Shown piece after piece: positions 34,821 to 46,392 of a stretch of 64,000 bases of DNA (position 1 is the stretch's first letter; each line of letters starts with the position of its first letter). Both the position numbers and the translations under genes were made by a program. The stretch covers positions 116,525 to 180,524 of the forward strand of contig CAJNOI010000134.1 in assembly GCA_905250115.1 (NCBI GenBank), written 5' to 3'. The notes under the pieces are model-generated. The model worked only from the letters and a program-made list of their open reading frames with translations, did no database searches and was not told where the DNA came from. This DNA comes from Adineta steineri. Its lineage: Eukaryota > Rotifera > Eurotatoria > Adinetida > Adinetidae.

Positions 34821-36166
34821 TTTTTCGATCGCAGTTATGATATTGTAATTGTGTTGATAAATTCCGTTGAATAGATATTTCTCCTTCATATTTAAACTAA
34901 ATAGTGACTATATCCTTGATTATAGAGTGTCGTTTCAATTTAGTTTTCAATCAAACTGGTACAGATTGAAAATTTCAAGTATTTACTACAAAACTTTTAA
35001 CTTGTGATTGGTGTTCTGCTTCGATCAAATATTTGCTGTGTTTTTTTCAGTTTCATCGATTCTTGTGTGACATGCTTATTGCATTATATTAAAATAGATT
35101 TTAAAACCTCTCCAGTCAACTAACTATATAAAAACTATTGGAATTACTTCAGAATTGATTCTCTTACTTTAATGATGCATAGAAGATTCACTTTGAAATA
35201 TTTTATTGTTGCTTAGGAATAACTAAAAATTCAATCTGTACTAATTCAATGTAAAACTAAACTGGGTTTCCGTTATTACCTTGATATATATATATGAAAA
35301 AGTCGTCAACTGATACTAAGAAAGAAATTAACAAGAACGACAAACAATATCTACAGTTATCATTAACATAAGTATAAATAGGTAAATATAGGATTGTTTA
35401 AATTGATGAGAAAAGGAGCCGACCGATAAAGATTTTTATCCACTTGTATTCGAAATTGAAAAAACATCTACTAATTTGCCGAAGTAACTTAACTAACATT
35501 GATTATATCTTTATCGAAAAATGAATCAAAATTTTGTTGATATTTGTTTTGAAAATATTGAGAATAAAAATCATGAACGTGAATCAATTCCTGTTATTTA
35601 TACTCAATTAATTAATTTTATTTTTCATTAATTACGAGAGAATCATGCAGACAGAGAGAAAATAATTACATATCTACATTTTATTCACGAGGATAATTTA
35701 TAATCAACATAGAAATATTATTCTTTTCTTGATATAAACTGTTCCATATGTCACAATTAACATTATTTTTTATTTTAATCAATGAAGACAACGACATTGA
35801 ATTGTATTATACTAAAATATAAGTGAAGATTGCTTAAATGATTATAAAGAATCTAAATCTTTCGATATCTAATTGAAATTATATGATGAACACGAAATCA
35901 ACGTATATGTATGAAAGGAATGACATTTTGAGATATTACAAAAAATATTTTCTATAATTATCATAAACGCCTCTTTCTGTTTTGTTAGTATAGTAAAAAA
36001 TAGAAACATACGGTTTTACTAAATAAATGCTTTATATTCATAGTTGACTGAACCAAAAATATTATATCAAAGATTTTGTTTTTTTATTTAGTGTCAGTAA
36101 TTATAAAAGTGACCAAGTGAAAATCAACGATCAGGAAAAAGGGTAGTTTATCTTTAATTGGATTCA
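34821..36166. other. Intergenic, AT-rich
   Basis: No gene, repeat or RNA is recognised. Confidence 0.5.
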
Positions 36167-37107
36167 ATGACAACAGAAATTGATATCACATCATCAAATA
36201 TACAGTATGTTAATTGTATTAGTTGAAATATATATATCACAAATTATAAAAATACTTTAGAATTCCAGTTGGTAGGGAAAAACGACGATTATGTATGATA
36301 ATCAAAATTATTCTGATCTTATTAATGATTGCAGTAACTGTGATTCCGTCAGTGATTGTTTTAATACTAAAAACAGGTACGACAACTGAAACTATGATGA
36401 ATATGACTGTATCATTTATAACGACAGTATCAACTGACATAACAACAATTTCAAAAACGACAACGACATCAGTGACAAAACCAATTGGTGAGAAAGTTTT
36501 AGATTCTTTTTTAATGTAAATTTTCTTTCTTTTTTGTAATTTTATAGTGTTGCAAATCTTTCGACGAACAAACGAAGTCGTCTATGCAATATGGAATACA
36601 ATTGCAGGCGGTGATAGTTCACCATCTTCACCCGGCCAAAATACAGGTACATATTGGCCTAGTGAACCACCTGAAGCTGCATTAGATGGTAATTTAAGTT
36701 CAGAATATACCAATCATGGGATTTGTAGTGGATCTAGTCCATTATACGATATATGCGGAATAAAAACTGGTTTTTATATAACATTCAAAAGTAAACCGTT
36801 CATTCTCGTGCAGTTTCGTATAGCTACAAACAAAGATTCTCAACTTCGAGATCCAAACACAATTACAATTGAAGGTAGTAACAATAAAGAATCGGATTTA
36901 GTTTTTGGAAAAAGTTGGACTTTGATTTATGATGATGATGCAGGTGTCATGAGAAATCCAAGAAGACAAGCGTATGGTGGTATACAAACAATACTCAATA
37001 ATTCTTTGTCGTTTGCAAGCTATCGTATTCTCATTACTTCAAAAAGAGGAAAACATAATTGTGTTTCTTACTCAGAATTTGAGATGATAGGACGATTTCC
37101 CGAATGA
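36167..37107 (+). CDS. Single-pass membrane protein with F5/8 type C (discoidin-like) domain
   Basis: Three exons, 36167-36204, 36261-36487 and 36548-37107, give 274 residues. Starting at 36167 adds MTTEIDITSSNIQIPVG and a basic stop-transfer stretch (REKRRLC) before the hydrophobic helix (ILILLMIAVTVIPSVIVLIL, residues of about 29-48), which fits a type II membrane protein. A Thr/Ser-rich stalk follows (ISKTTTTSVTKP). The outer domain of about 185 residues has the galactose-binding/discoidin pattern: PPEAALDGNLSSEYTNHG, FYITFKSKPFILVQFRIATN, IEGSN, SWTLIYDDD, and near the end ASYRILITS..SYSEFEMIG. Cys pairs fit an extracellular location. Such domains bind glycans or phospholipids; the ligand here is unknown. 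The domain call rests on the pattern only. Confidence 0.82.
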
Positions 37108-38062
37108 TATGTTTGAAAGACACTTAACTGACTGGCAGCGCTTATTAATTATGAGTCAGGATGCAGATGTAGTGTGGTTTGGAATCGAATGAATGTCCTT
37201 TTTTTCCTTATCCTGATCCTAAATCCTTTAATTATTATGAATAAAATAAAATAAAATGCAAATCAATTAGTTTATTATAACAGATGAATTGACATTTATA
37301 TACGAATATTTTTTCTCTTCATTTGAAAGCCTTTTCTCTCTTTTTTAATCATCGATTTTAGTTCATTAAACAATTATCATGGCATCATGTTTCTCTTGTG
37401 TTGGAAAAGAGAAGAAATTGATAAATAATAAACCTTTAGAAATGATAAACAGAATTCTATCATATCCATAATCTCAAATATTCTTCAATTTAATGATAAA
37501 TTTGAGATTCCACAACTGATTTCAAGTTAAATTGACATTATGATAAAGTAGGAAATATTAATGTCGTTGGTACTTTTCTAATACATGGAGTTCTTTGCTT
37601 TGTAAACATCTTTCATAAATCTAGTCTATACAAATGATATCGAATATAATTTCGTTGATGATATTCAAGAGATTCTTTTTTTTAAATTTGTATACAAGGA
37701 AAATAAATAAAACATCTACTTGAGGGTGTGGGTGTGGATCTCATTCTCAACTACACCTATCCACATTCACACTCGGGTACCTCTGCTAGTAATAAATAAA
37801 CTTAAATTACTGATCGGATGAAATCACAAAAAAAGAAACTGGAGATAATTTATTTTATCAAATTAAACTTTTATATATCGATATAAAATGTATGTATGAT
37901 ATATTATTACACAATCATCTTAAACATTTCTTTGCTCAGAAAAGAATTAACACACACACATGTATATACATATAAATATTCATTTAAAAATGTGTACACG
38001 TTGTTGGCTGTCTGTCATCGATCGTTTTCTTCTCTTATTTAACTTGACGAGAAAAAGAACCA
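37108..38062. other. Intergenic between F5/8 gene and PLAT fragment 2
   Basis: It contains the hairpin at 37718-37776 and otherwise AT-rich sequence with no gene. Confidence 0.5.
37718..37776. repeat. G-rich/C-rich hairpin element
   Basis: The left arm is ACTTGAGGGTGTGGGTGTGG and the right arm CCTATCCACATTCACACTCG. Confidence 0.75.
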
Positions 38063-38139
38063 TCTTGAGGGTGGGTGTGTGGGTGGATATGTCTTTTCTT
38101 TCCTTCCAGTGATACGTGAATTCACACCCACACCCTCAC
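38063..38139. repeat. Hairpin element at the left edge of PLAT pseudogene 2
   Basis: The left arm is TCTTGAGGGTGGGTGTGTGG and the right arm TTCACACCCACACCCTCACG. PLAT coding sequence begins within about 30 bases to its right, as in fragment 1. Confidence 0.8.
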
Positions 38140-39469
38140 GATATCATGTGAAACAAATTACCATCATGTGATACCATCAAAAGAAACAACTTATCGTGTA
38201 ACAGTAAAAACAACTGATATATTTGGCGGGAGTTGTGAATGCAATGTTTTTATTGTTATTTCGGATAGAAGATTAGATATTCTCATATAATATATAGGTG
38301 TAAATGATGATAGTGGAGAATTAGAATTAAAACATTTTCCTGCATATAAAATAAATTTGAACGTAATCATAAAGATGTATTTATGTTTGAAACTATTTTA
38401 AATTTGGGTGAATTAACTAAATTACGTGTATGGCATGATGATTTATCAATAATAAAAAATTCATGGCATTTAGAATATGTACAAATTGATGATACACAAA
38501 CAGGAGAAACATATATGTTTCCATGTAATAAATGGTTATCATCAAAGAAAGAAGATCGACAAACTGTACGTGAACTTGTATGTAGTAATTATTCACCAAA
38601 TACAAGTCGACGAGGATCATTAACATCACCATCAGGAAAAGTTCCATATGAAATTGAAATTTCAACATCAGATAAACAACATGCAGGTACAACTCAACAT
38701 GGATGGATTATTCTTGGAGGGAATAAAAAACGATTAGAAAAATTTCATATGAAAAATACACCACATAATAAAATTTTACGAGGGTAAGAAAACTATTTAA
38801 AATATATAATATTATTTCTTATTATAAAATTATTTAGTGGACAAAAGGATACATTTCCATTTGAATATCGATCACTTGGTGAATTACGTCGTATTATTTT
38901 AGGTTATAAAGAACGAAATGAATATCCACTTAAAACATATGAAGGTCGTGAAGCTATGTTGGACATGTAACTATTACAGATCCATCTACAGGCGTTAAGT
39001 TTGAATTTCCTGTACGAAAATGGATTGATATTAATAATGAGAGTGATGTTTTTGAATGTGCTGAGAAAAAAGAACATATTATTGCACAACAACGTCATCG
39101 TCATGCAATTAAATATAAAACTATCGCTCATACAGGTGATGTATCATATGATAGTACAGATGCAAATGTATCACTTATTCTTTATGTTAATCTTGGTGTT
39201 ACTGGTATCCGAGAATTAAAACAAAAAGGTCGAAATTTATTTCAATGTGATCAGTTTACTGAATTTATTGTTGAATTCTAGGTGAATTAACTAAATTACA
39301 TATTGAACATGATAATGCTATGTTATTACCAAATTGGTTTCTTGATAAAGTTGAAGTTATTAATATGGATACAAATGAAACTATTAGTTTTTTTATGTAA
39401 TCGATGGCTTGGTAAAAAACATGATGATCATAAACTTCAACGCGATTTATTACCAATAAAAATCTCATA
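38140..39469 (+). pseudogene. PLAT-domain (LOXHD1-like) gene fragment 2
   Basis: At least three PLAT-like domains are readable in series: TYRVTVKTTDIFGGSCECNV..., then FETILNLGELTKLRVWHDDL with TYMFPCNKWL at 38383-38540, then LGELRRIILGYKERNEYPLK at about 38876-38935, VKFEFPVRKWIDINNES at 38995-39045, and DANVSLILYVNLGVTGIREL at 39163-39222. A 50-nt intron (about 38786-38835) is preserved. The frame is broken at about 38350 (one A missing in a run), near 38965, at the TAG near 39281 (lesion shared with fragment 1), and at about 39395 after NETIS. Its start is missing at the hairpin. LOXHD1-type proteins are long chains of PLAT domains; this is a decayed piece. Confidence 0.8.
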
Positions 39470-39613
39470 AATCTATAATATTTTATTTTTCTGTTTACTT
39501 GGGGAATAGAATGAACACGATTATAAAAAAAAATAACTAAATCTATTTTCTTTTCATATTAAAATAAATATATAAAAATATTGGATTTAGACGAATTATG
39601 AAAAGTATACATG

Positions 39614-39676
39614 TTTGGGTGTTGGGTGTGGGTGAGTGTTTGAGAAGTCAAAGAGCAAACATCCACTACTACCCAC
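39614..39676. repeat. Hairpin element (duplicate of 28931)
   Basis: The left arm GGGTGTTGGGTGTGGGTGAG is better preserved than in its twin. The right arm is TACTACCCACTCTCAAG. Confidence 0.7.
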
Positions 39677-40210
39677 TCTCAAGTATTATAGTTTAATTCT
39701 TGTATTTGAAGTGCATATTAGTTTCGGCTTAATTTCTTTATCGCGGATATCAAATATAAATTTCTTAGTAGACGCTTCTGTAATGAGATTGTCTGTTTAT
39801 GTTAAATAAAGAATATATTAAAAGTCATCAACAAACAAGTAATATGAGCTATTATTGACAAATTATACAAAAGAGAAGGTGGTTGACAAGTAATAAATAA
39901 ATTCATCATACACCTCGGCAGATGTGAATCGTATTTCAAAAAAAAATAAAGCGTGTCTAACGAAAAAAATGTCTATTTACAATTTATTAATAAATAACAA
40001 GGGACCGTATTTTGGGATGTTATTATATATTTTACCATTGTATATTCAAAATGAGGCGATATTCTGTAAAAAAGAACACCTTTTATTATTGACATATTGA
40101 TTAGTAGATATTACTTTTCTTTTTATATTTATTTTAATCAGTTAATCTTCTGCTTATTCTTAACTTTTGTCTTTCTCTGTAAATATTTGAAGTGAGATAA
40201 AGCGAACTTC

Positions 40211-40308
40211 TCTTAAGGTTATGGGTGAATATAGTTGTAAATAGATGAATAATGGATGAGTACAACATTCATGTTCATCGTTAGTTACATACACACTCTT
40301 CAAGTCAA
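40211..40308. repeat. Hairpin element (duplicate of 29520, left arm decayed)
   Basis: The left arm has decayed to CTTAAGGTTATGGGTGAATA. The right side reads ACATACACACTCTTCAAGTC. Confidence 0.55.
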
Positions 40309-40787
40309 GATGGTTCTAGCAACATTCTTTATTATTGTTTTGTTATTAAAGAATCGTCCATAGACGGTGTAGCGTTAAAATTCTGTTTGTTATGTTTCTG
40401 GTGATTAGTTTCAATATCATATACTGATTACCATTCGAATTAGATCATTATATTTCGTTTGAATTGAAAACGGTGTATTATAAACTTCAGATAATCCATA
40501 TTTTATAGAATTTTAATATGTTTTATTCCTTTTGAAAGTGTAAGATATATGAAATAATAGTACTTTTTATTCATTAAGAACTAGTGTAAAGTGATATGAC
40601 AAAATATTGGTTTTTATGCTTTTCTTCTATATAAGATTTGTTGATTATGAGACGAAGAAGGAGATTAAAAATGAAGATTTAATTTCACTTGTTTTTATCA
40701 AACAACAGTATTGACTTTCTAGCGACTTATAAAAGTCTCACTATTCGTTATTATTTGTGAGCATAAAACAAAAATTTTTCTTTCAAT

Positions 40788-43700
40788 ATGATAACAAAAA
40801 CTAATGTTTATGTTCTCGTGCTAATTTTGTTGGTTATGATCAATCAAATATCAGGTAATCATTATTAATTCAAATTCTGCACCCAAATCAATCCAATATT
40901 TGTAAAAAAAAATAACATTAGACTTAGTTGATCGATGAATTGTCATATCTGTGTAGACTGTTGAATACTACTCATTGCGAATAACCACGCCCATCCTCAG
41001 TATTTTAAGCATTAAATCTTTCCAAAAATCATATGATATTTCTTAAAATTTAATTTTTTCTTTAAGCAGCTTCATTTAATCAACCGAAGTTTCGTCCAAC
41101 AGCTACTTGGAATCCCACTGGAATTACTTTTGCTAATCAATCGATTGTTGGTCAATATCCTTCCACCATTTTTGTGAGCACGAACAACACAATATATGCC
41201 ACTAATCCAGAAAAGAACACAATTGTAATGTGGCAAGAAGAGAGTGTCAATCCAACAAAGATCATTAGTAGTGATTTTAAGCAACCTTTGTCTCTCTTTG
41301 TGACATCAAATGGTGGTATCTATATTGATGATGGGCATGAGAATGGCCGAGTGCAAAGATGGAATGCAGCAACAAGTACCTTTGTCACGGTGATGAATGT
41401 TAACTCATCATGTGCTAGTTTGTTTGTCGATATCCATGATACTCTTTACTGTTCAATGTATTATCAGCATCAGATATTGAAAACATCATTAAATGATCCG
41501 ATGATGAATTCAAATGTTGTTACTGCTGCTGGAATAGGTATTCGAGGATCAGCTTCCAACCAACTCGATTCTCCTTTTGGAATCTTTGTTGATGTGAATT
41601 CCGATTTATATGTAGCAGATTGTTACAATGACCGTGTTCAGTTGTTCCAGTCGGGCGAATTACATGGCATCACAGTAGCTGGAAGTACATCGCTAAATCC
41701 AACAATTACACTTCGTTGTCCAACTGGAGTTATATTAGATGCTGATAAATATTTATTTATTGTGGATTTCCTCAATAGTCGTATTGTTGGTTCAGACTTG
41801 CATGGTTTTCGATGTTTAGTTGGATGTTTTGGACAAGGATCACAATCCAATCAATTGGCTAATCCAGTTAGTTTTAGTTTCGACAGTTATGGAAACATGT
41901 TTGTTTCTGATCAAAGAAATTCTCGAATTCAAAAATTTTTATTAATGAAAGATTCTTTTGGTAAGTTGAATAAAACGAAGAGATGTAAATAGATAAGTAA
42001 TAGAAGTTAATAAATATGTTTCAATCGTCTAAAGCAAGCAATCTTCAACTTTTTGTTGAGATTAAATAATAAAGAAAGAAAAAGTTCTATCCTTAATGAA
42101 GTGGTAGAACGAGCTTTCGTGTGTCATTTCATATCTCTCAAAGAATATTTCATCGATGAAACGGGCTTTATTTTAAAAAGAACCAACTTGATAATTAAAA
42201 TTCACTTGAGAAAGGCGAATGAAACGTTCAAAATTCCAAAGAAAGATTTTTGATTGATAAAATTTCTCCTTAGATAAATAATTTCTTTTATTCAACTATT
42301 TTCTTTGATACAATTTATTCTTTCTATTTTTCTTATTTTTAGACCTTTCATTTAATCAACCAAAGTTTTGCCCAACAGCCACTTGGAATTCCAATGGAAT
42401 CACTGTTGCTAATCAATCAATTGTTGGCCGACATCCTAATGCTTTTTTTGTGAACACAAACAATACAGTTTATGTCGCTAATCAAGAAAAAAACACAATC
42501 GTAGTCTGGCAAGAAGATAGTAATAATCCAACAAAGATCATTAGTGGTGGTTTTATGCAACCCTTGTCTCTCTTCGTAACATCAAATGGTGATATCTATA
42601 TTGATGATGGTGATCATAATGGTCGAGTGCAGAAATTGAGTGCAGCAACAGGTACCTTCGCCACGGTGATGAATATTAACTCATCATGTGCTGGTTTGTT
42701 CGTTGATATCCATGACACTCTTTACTGTTCAATGCCTGATCATCATCAAGTAGTGAAAAGATCATTAATTGGTTCTGCCATGAATTCAAATGTTGTTGCT
42801 GCTGGAACAGGCATTTATGGATCAGCCTCGAATCAACTCGGAAGTCCACGTGGAATCTTTGTTGATGTGAACTTGGATTTATATGTAGCAGATTGTGGAA
42901 ATAATCGAGTTCAGTTGTTCCAGTCAGGTGAATTACATGGCATCACAATAGCTGGAAGTACAACACTAAATCCAACCATTACACTTCGTTGTCCAAGTGG
43001 AATTACATTAGATGCTGAGAAATATCTATTCATTGTGGATTCTGGCAATCATCGTATTGTTGGTTCGGGGGTGAATGGTTTTCGATGTTTAGCTGGATGT
43101 TCTGGAATGGGTTCACAATCCAATCAATTGACTAGTCCATCCAGTTTTAGTTTCGATCACTCTGGAAACATATTCGTTACTGATCAAGCAAATCATCGAA
43201 TTCAAAAATTTCAATACTTGAAAGAATCATGCGGTAAGTATTGAAATAGTTTAATATAACGTTCAATTTTTGCATAGTAGGATTAGTTTTCTACAAAAAT
43301 TCTGGTATAGAAGAAAATTTATTAAAGTTATTCATTTCTCTCTGCATCAGTATAGATATTTTCTAAAGAAAATGACTCAGTAGTAAAAGCTTATCATACA
43401 GTTCCTGATCCATACGAATCAGCTGATGTAAAGATTATTTCTCAGATTATTTTATACATAACTACTGTCAAACACATAATTTATTTGACTCTCTATTCTA
43501 ATAAATGTGTATTACACTTTAGTACTTTCAAAATAAAAAAATGTGTAACTCACATATCATTCATTCACTATGCGCACTTATTAGTAATTGGAAGAGGGAC
43601 GAGTGCTGGAAAACTTAACTCAAAATCTACCTGAGTTCCACAAAATCGAAGAAAAATGTAGAAGACGTGCTAATGATATGAATAACACTAATTATTAGCT

Positions 43701-45961
43701 CTATACACATAAGACACATATAGGATTACTAAACAAATCTAGTTGTAATGATTATAATTCAGTCACATTATTAACTGAGAAGCTCAAGTCGAATTACTCA
43801 AAAGAGATATTTAACTCCCGATGTTATGATAGTCTATAGATACAGTCTTTAGTAACTGCTTACATGAAATGTTCGACAGATGAAGATATTATTTTGTTTG
43901 ACAAGAGTTTTATACTTTTATTGAATAGACAAGCCATCAATGGTCGAAACAATGTACACATCTGTATTAACATCAAATCATCCAATATATCCACGTACTG
44001 GTTGTGATATTTCGTACTACTATGAAGCTATAAAAATTCAGGTTTATAAAAGTGGTCATTATAGTTTTAATAGTATGAGCAATATCAATACATACGGCTA
44101 TATGTACGCAAAGTATTTTGATCCATTTAGTGCGTCTGCATTTTTAATCTCCGCAGATGATGATAGTTCCAGTAATTCTCAGTTCAATATTAGTATTCCT
44201 CTTGAGATCAATATTGAATATATATTGGTTGTAACAACATTTAATTCAAATGTAACAGGACCATTCTCAATCCGTGTGTCTGGTCCCAACCGTGTCGGTC
44301 TCGAACGTCTAAGTAAGTATCGATACCATTTGAAAAAAAAATAGTTTCAAAAGTATAAATTGTAGGAAATATTTATATAATTAAAATCTCATTGATTAAA
44401 AAAGATTAGCTCTTCATTTATTCAAGAACAATTTTGATACTTCTGTGTCTTTGCTCTAAAAAAGAATAGTACTTAGAATACTTTTTCATATTCCATCTAG
44501 TATCTATTTTCTTTGAATGTCTTAGATAAGTTTTTATTCATAATATTCATTACACTTAATAGAGATAAATTTTCAAAGACATTCATACACTATTGAGAAA
44601 AGTGATTTCTCGTTATGTATTGACTAAAATGTTTGTTCTTTAACGTAAGTTCAAGATACGTGTTACTCGTATGTCACAAAAACTTGATTAGATAAATACA
44701 ATAAAGTTCCTTTCTTGCATTCTACATGAAATGTTTTTTATAATTTTTTTCTGTTTGTTCACCGAAATCGTCTGTGTTCTTTTTAATAAAATAGTGACCT
44801 CAGGAAAATGTATTTGTAAAAAAATCACTATTCAGAAACTATTTTCAATGTAAATAAATATATCAAGTATTCTGATTGATTAGATAGTCCACTAGTGATC
44901 CAATCGACATACTTATCAATGTTGACAGAGAATAGTCAACATTTTCCTCAACCCTCTGAAATTGGAAAATATTATTATGAAAGTATACAAATCAATGTGA
45001 ACATGTCTGGATTATTTATTATTTCAAGCAAGAGTCGGTCTGATTTATTCGGGTCTATCTACAAGAATAGTTTCAATCCATTAAATCCGACTGAAAACTT
45101 ACTCCAACTGGATGATAATGGATGTTCTGATAATCAATTCAAACTCTTAATTGCTCTTGAAGTCAATACTAAATACATATTAGTTGTAGCAACATCACAA
45201 GCAAATGTTACAGGAACATTTTCAATCATTGTGTCTGGACTAACAAAAGCCGTTCTTGAACGTACTAGTAAGTACTCATTTTATACTGTAATAAAAAAAC
45301 AGTGTAAATGCATTCAGTTTTATTATGTATTGAGTTTTCCAATCAGCTAGATGATTCAGTGTCGTTTATATACGTGGTTTATAAGATTGCTTTGTATTTG
45401 AAAATGGCAAGTGACTAACTGATACAGATGAATCGATCCTATGCGTTTGAGAAGATCGAATTATCTTAATCCGCAAATAGAATCACAAGATAAAGATGGT
45501 TTAATAAAAATGATGAAAACATGTGTAAACATCGATGTTTCAGCGAATGAATTCTAAAGATTGAAAAGATAGAAGAAATATGGGTATTTTAATATCTCTG
45601 TGGATGTTGGAATTAGTAGAGGTACGAGTAGATTTGGATATATGAATGAGTGCACGGATATCATACTTACCTTCAAGATAATAATAACTTACATTTTACA
45701 TTGAATAATCGATTTGTTTATTAAGATACATCATCTACATCTACATCAACTGCATCTAGTAAGTAAAACATAATCTCTATAAATAATATTGAATTAATTA
45801 AAAAAAATTTAAATACTCATTTTTCTGCTTAGTATCATATTTTAAAGAGATGAAAATAATTAATTCTGATAAAAAAATTGAAAACTTGATTTCGTCTTTT
45901 AGCAACAATTAAATCATCATATGCTTGCATGAATTATCATCCTACGTGGGCGTGGGTGTGA
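40788..45961 (+). CDS. Secreted protein with two NHL propellers and two beta domains, tail truncated by a hairpin (gene C)
   Basis: Seven exons in phase 1: 40788-40854 (signal peptide, VYVLVLILLVMINQIS), 41070-41960 and 42343-43233 (NHL propellers of 297 codons each), 43929-44312 and 44884-45267 (beta domains), 45726-45758 (Ser/Thr exon), 45903-45961 (tail). The joined frame encodes 902 residues. Each propeller begins S-F-N-Q-P-K-F and carries VDIHDTLYCSM, GIFVDVN.DLYVADC and NRVQLFQSGE motifs. The beta domains follow the pattern YYEAIKIQV..SGHYSF..MSNINTYGYMY, then YILVVTT. The tail exon opens as in A, B and D (SSYACMNYHPT) but then runs into a hairpin element and stops, so the hydrophobic anchor is lost and the product may be secreted freely. 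Skipping the tail exon would splice in phase to gene D. Confidence 0.78.
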
Positions 45962-46019
45962 GTGTGAAAATATAATTTATCCGTCAGTGATACCCATCCA
46001 CACCCACACCCACTCCCTC
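45945..46019. repeat. Hairpin element inside the last exon of gene C, at the C/D junction
   Basis: The left arm is ACGTGGGCGTGGGTGTGAGT and the right arm CCACACCCACACCCACTCCC. On its left, C matches A, B and D up to CATCCTAC. Some 60 bases beyond its right arm (from about 46085), sequence matches the intron between the two NHL exons of C (from about 42175). Confidence 0.85.
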
Positions 46020-46392
46020 AACTTTGAGAAACTCTGAGTAGATATTTGAAAAAAAAGATCAACAATGACCTATCTGCACAATTACTTATGAAAAAAACAA
46101 GCTTGATAATTAAAATTCGCTTGAGAAAGGCGGATGGAAACTTTCAAAATTTTAAAGAAAGAAATTTGATTGATAAAAATTTCTTCTTTTCTGTTGATTA
46201 TTTTTCCTTAAATAAATGATTTCTTTTACTCAACTATTTTCTTTGATACACTTTATTCAGATCTTCCACAAGATTTTTCATTGAAAACTTCTTTGAAGAA
46301 ACTTTCTGTTTTCTTTTAGGACTATATAAATTAACAACTTCATTTTGTTTACAATTGTTCTTTAATATTCTTTCTATTTTTTTTGTTTTTAG

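Larger units (their letters stand above)
39470..40787. other. Intergenic between PLAT fragment 2 and gene C
   Basis: Nearly the same as 28792-30088, with two hairpin elements and no gene. Confidence 0.55.
39128..41960 (+). repeat. Tandem segmental duplication, unit 2, 5' part (matches 28433-31340)
   Basis: This covers the last PLAT domain, the intergenic region with two hairpins, and exons 1 and 2 of gene C. The offset to unit 1 is about 10.7 kb throughout. Confidence 0.85.

Noticed and set aside
45585-45665. Possible hairpin element (GTGGATGTTGGAATTAGTAG region)
   Set aside because: No convincing complementary arm; only loosely GT-rich.
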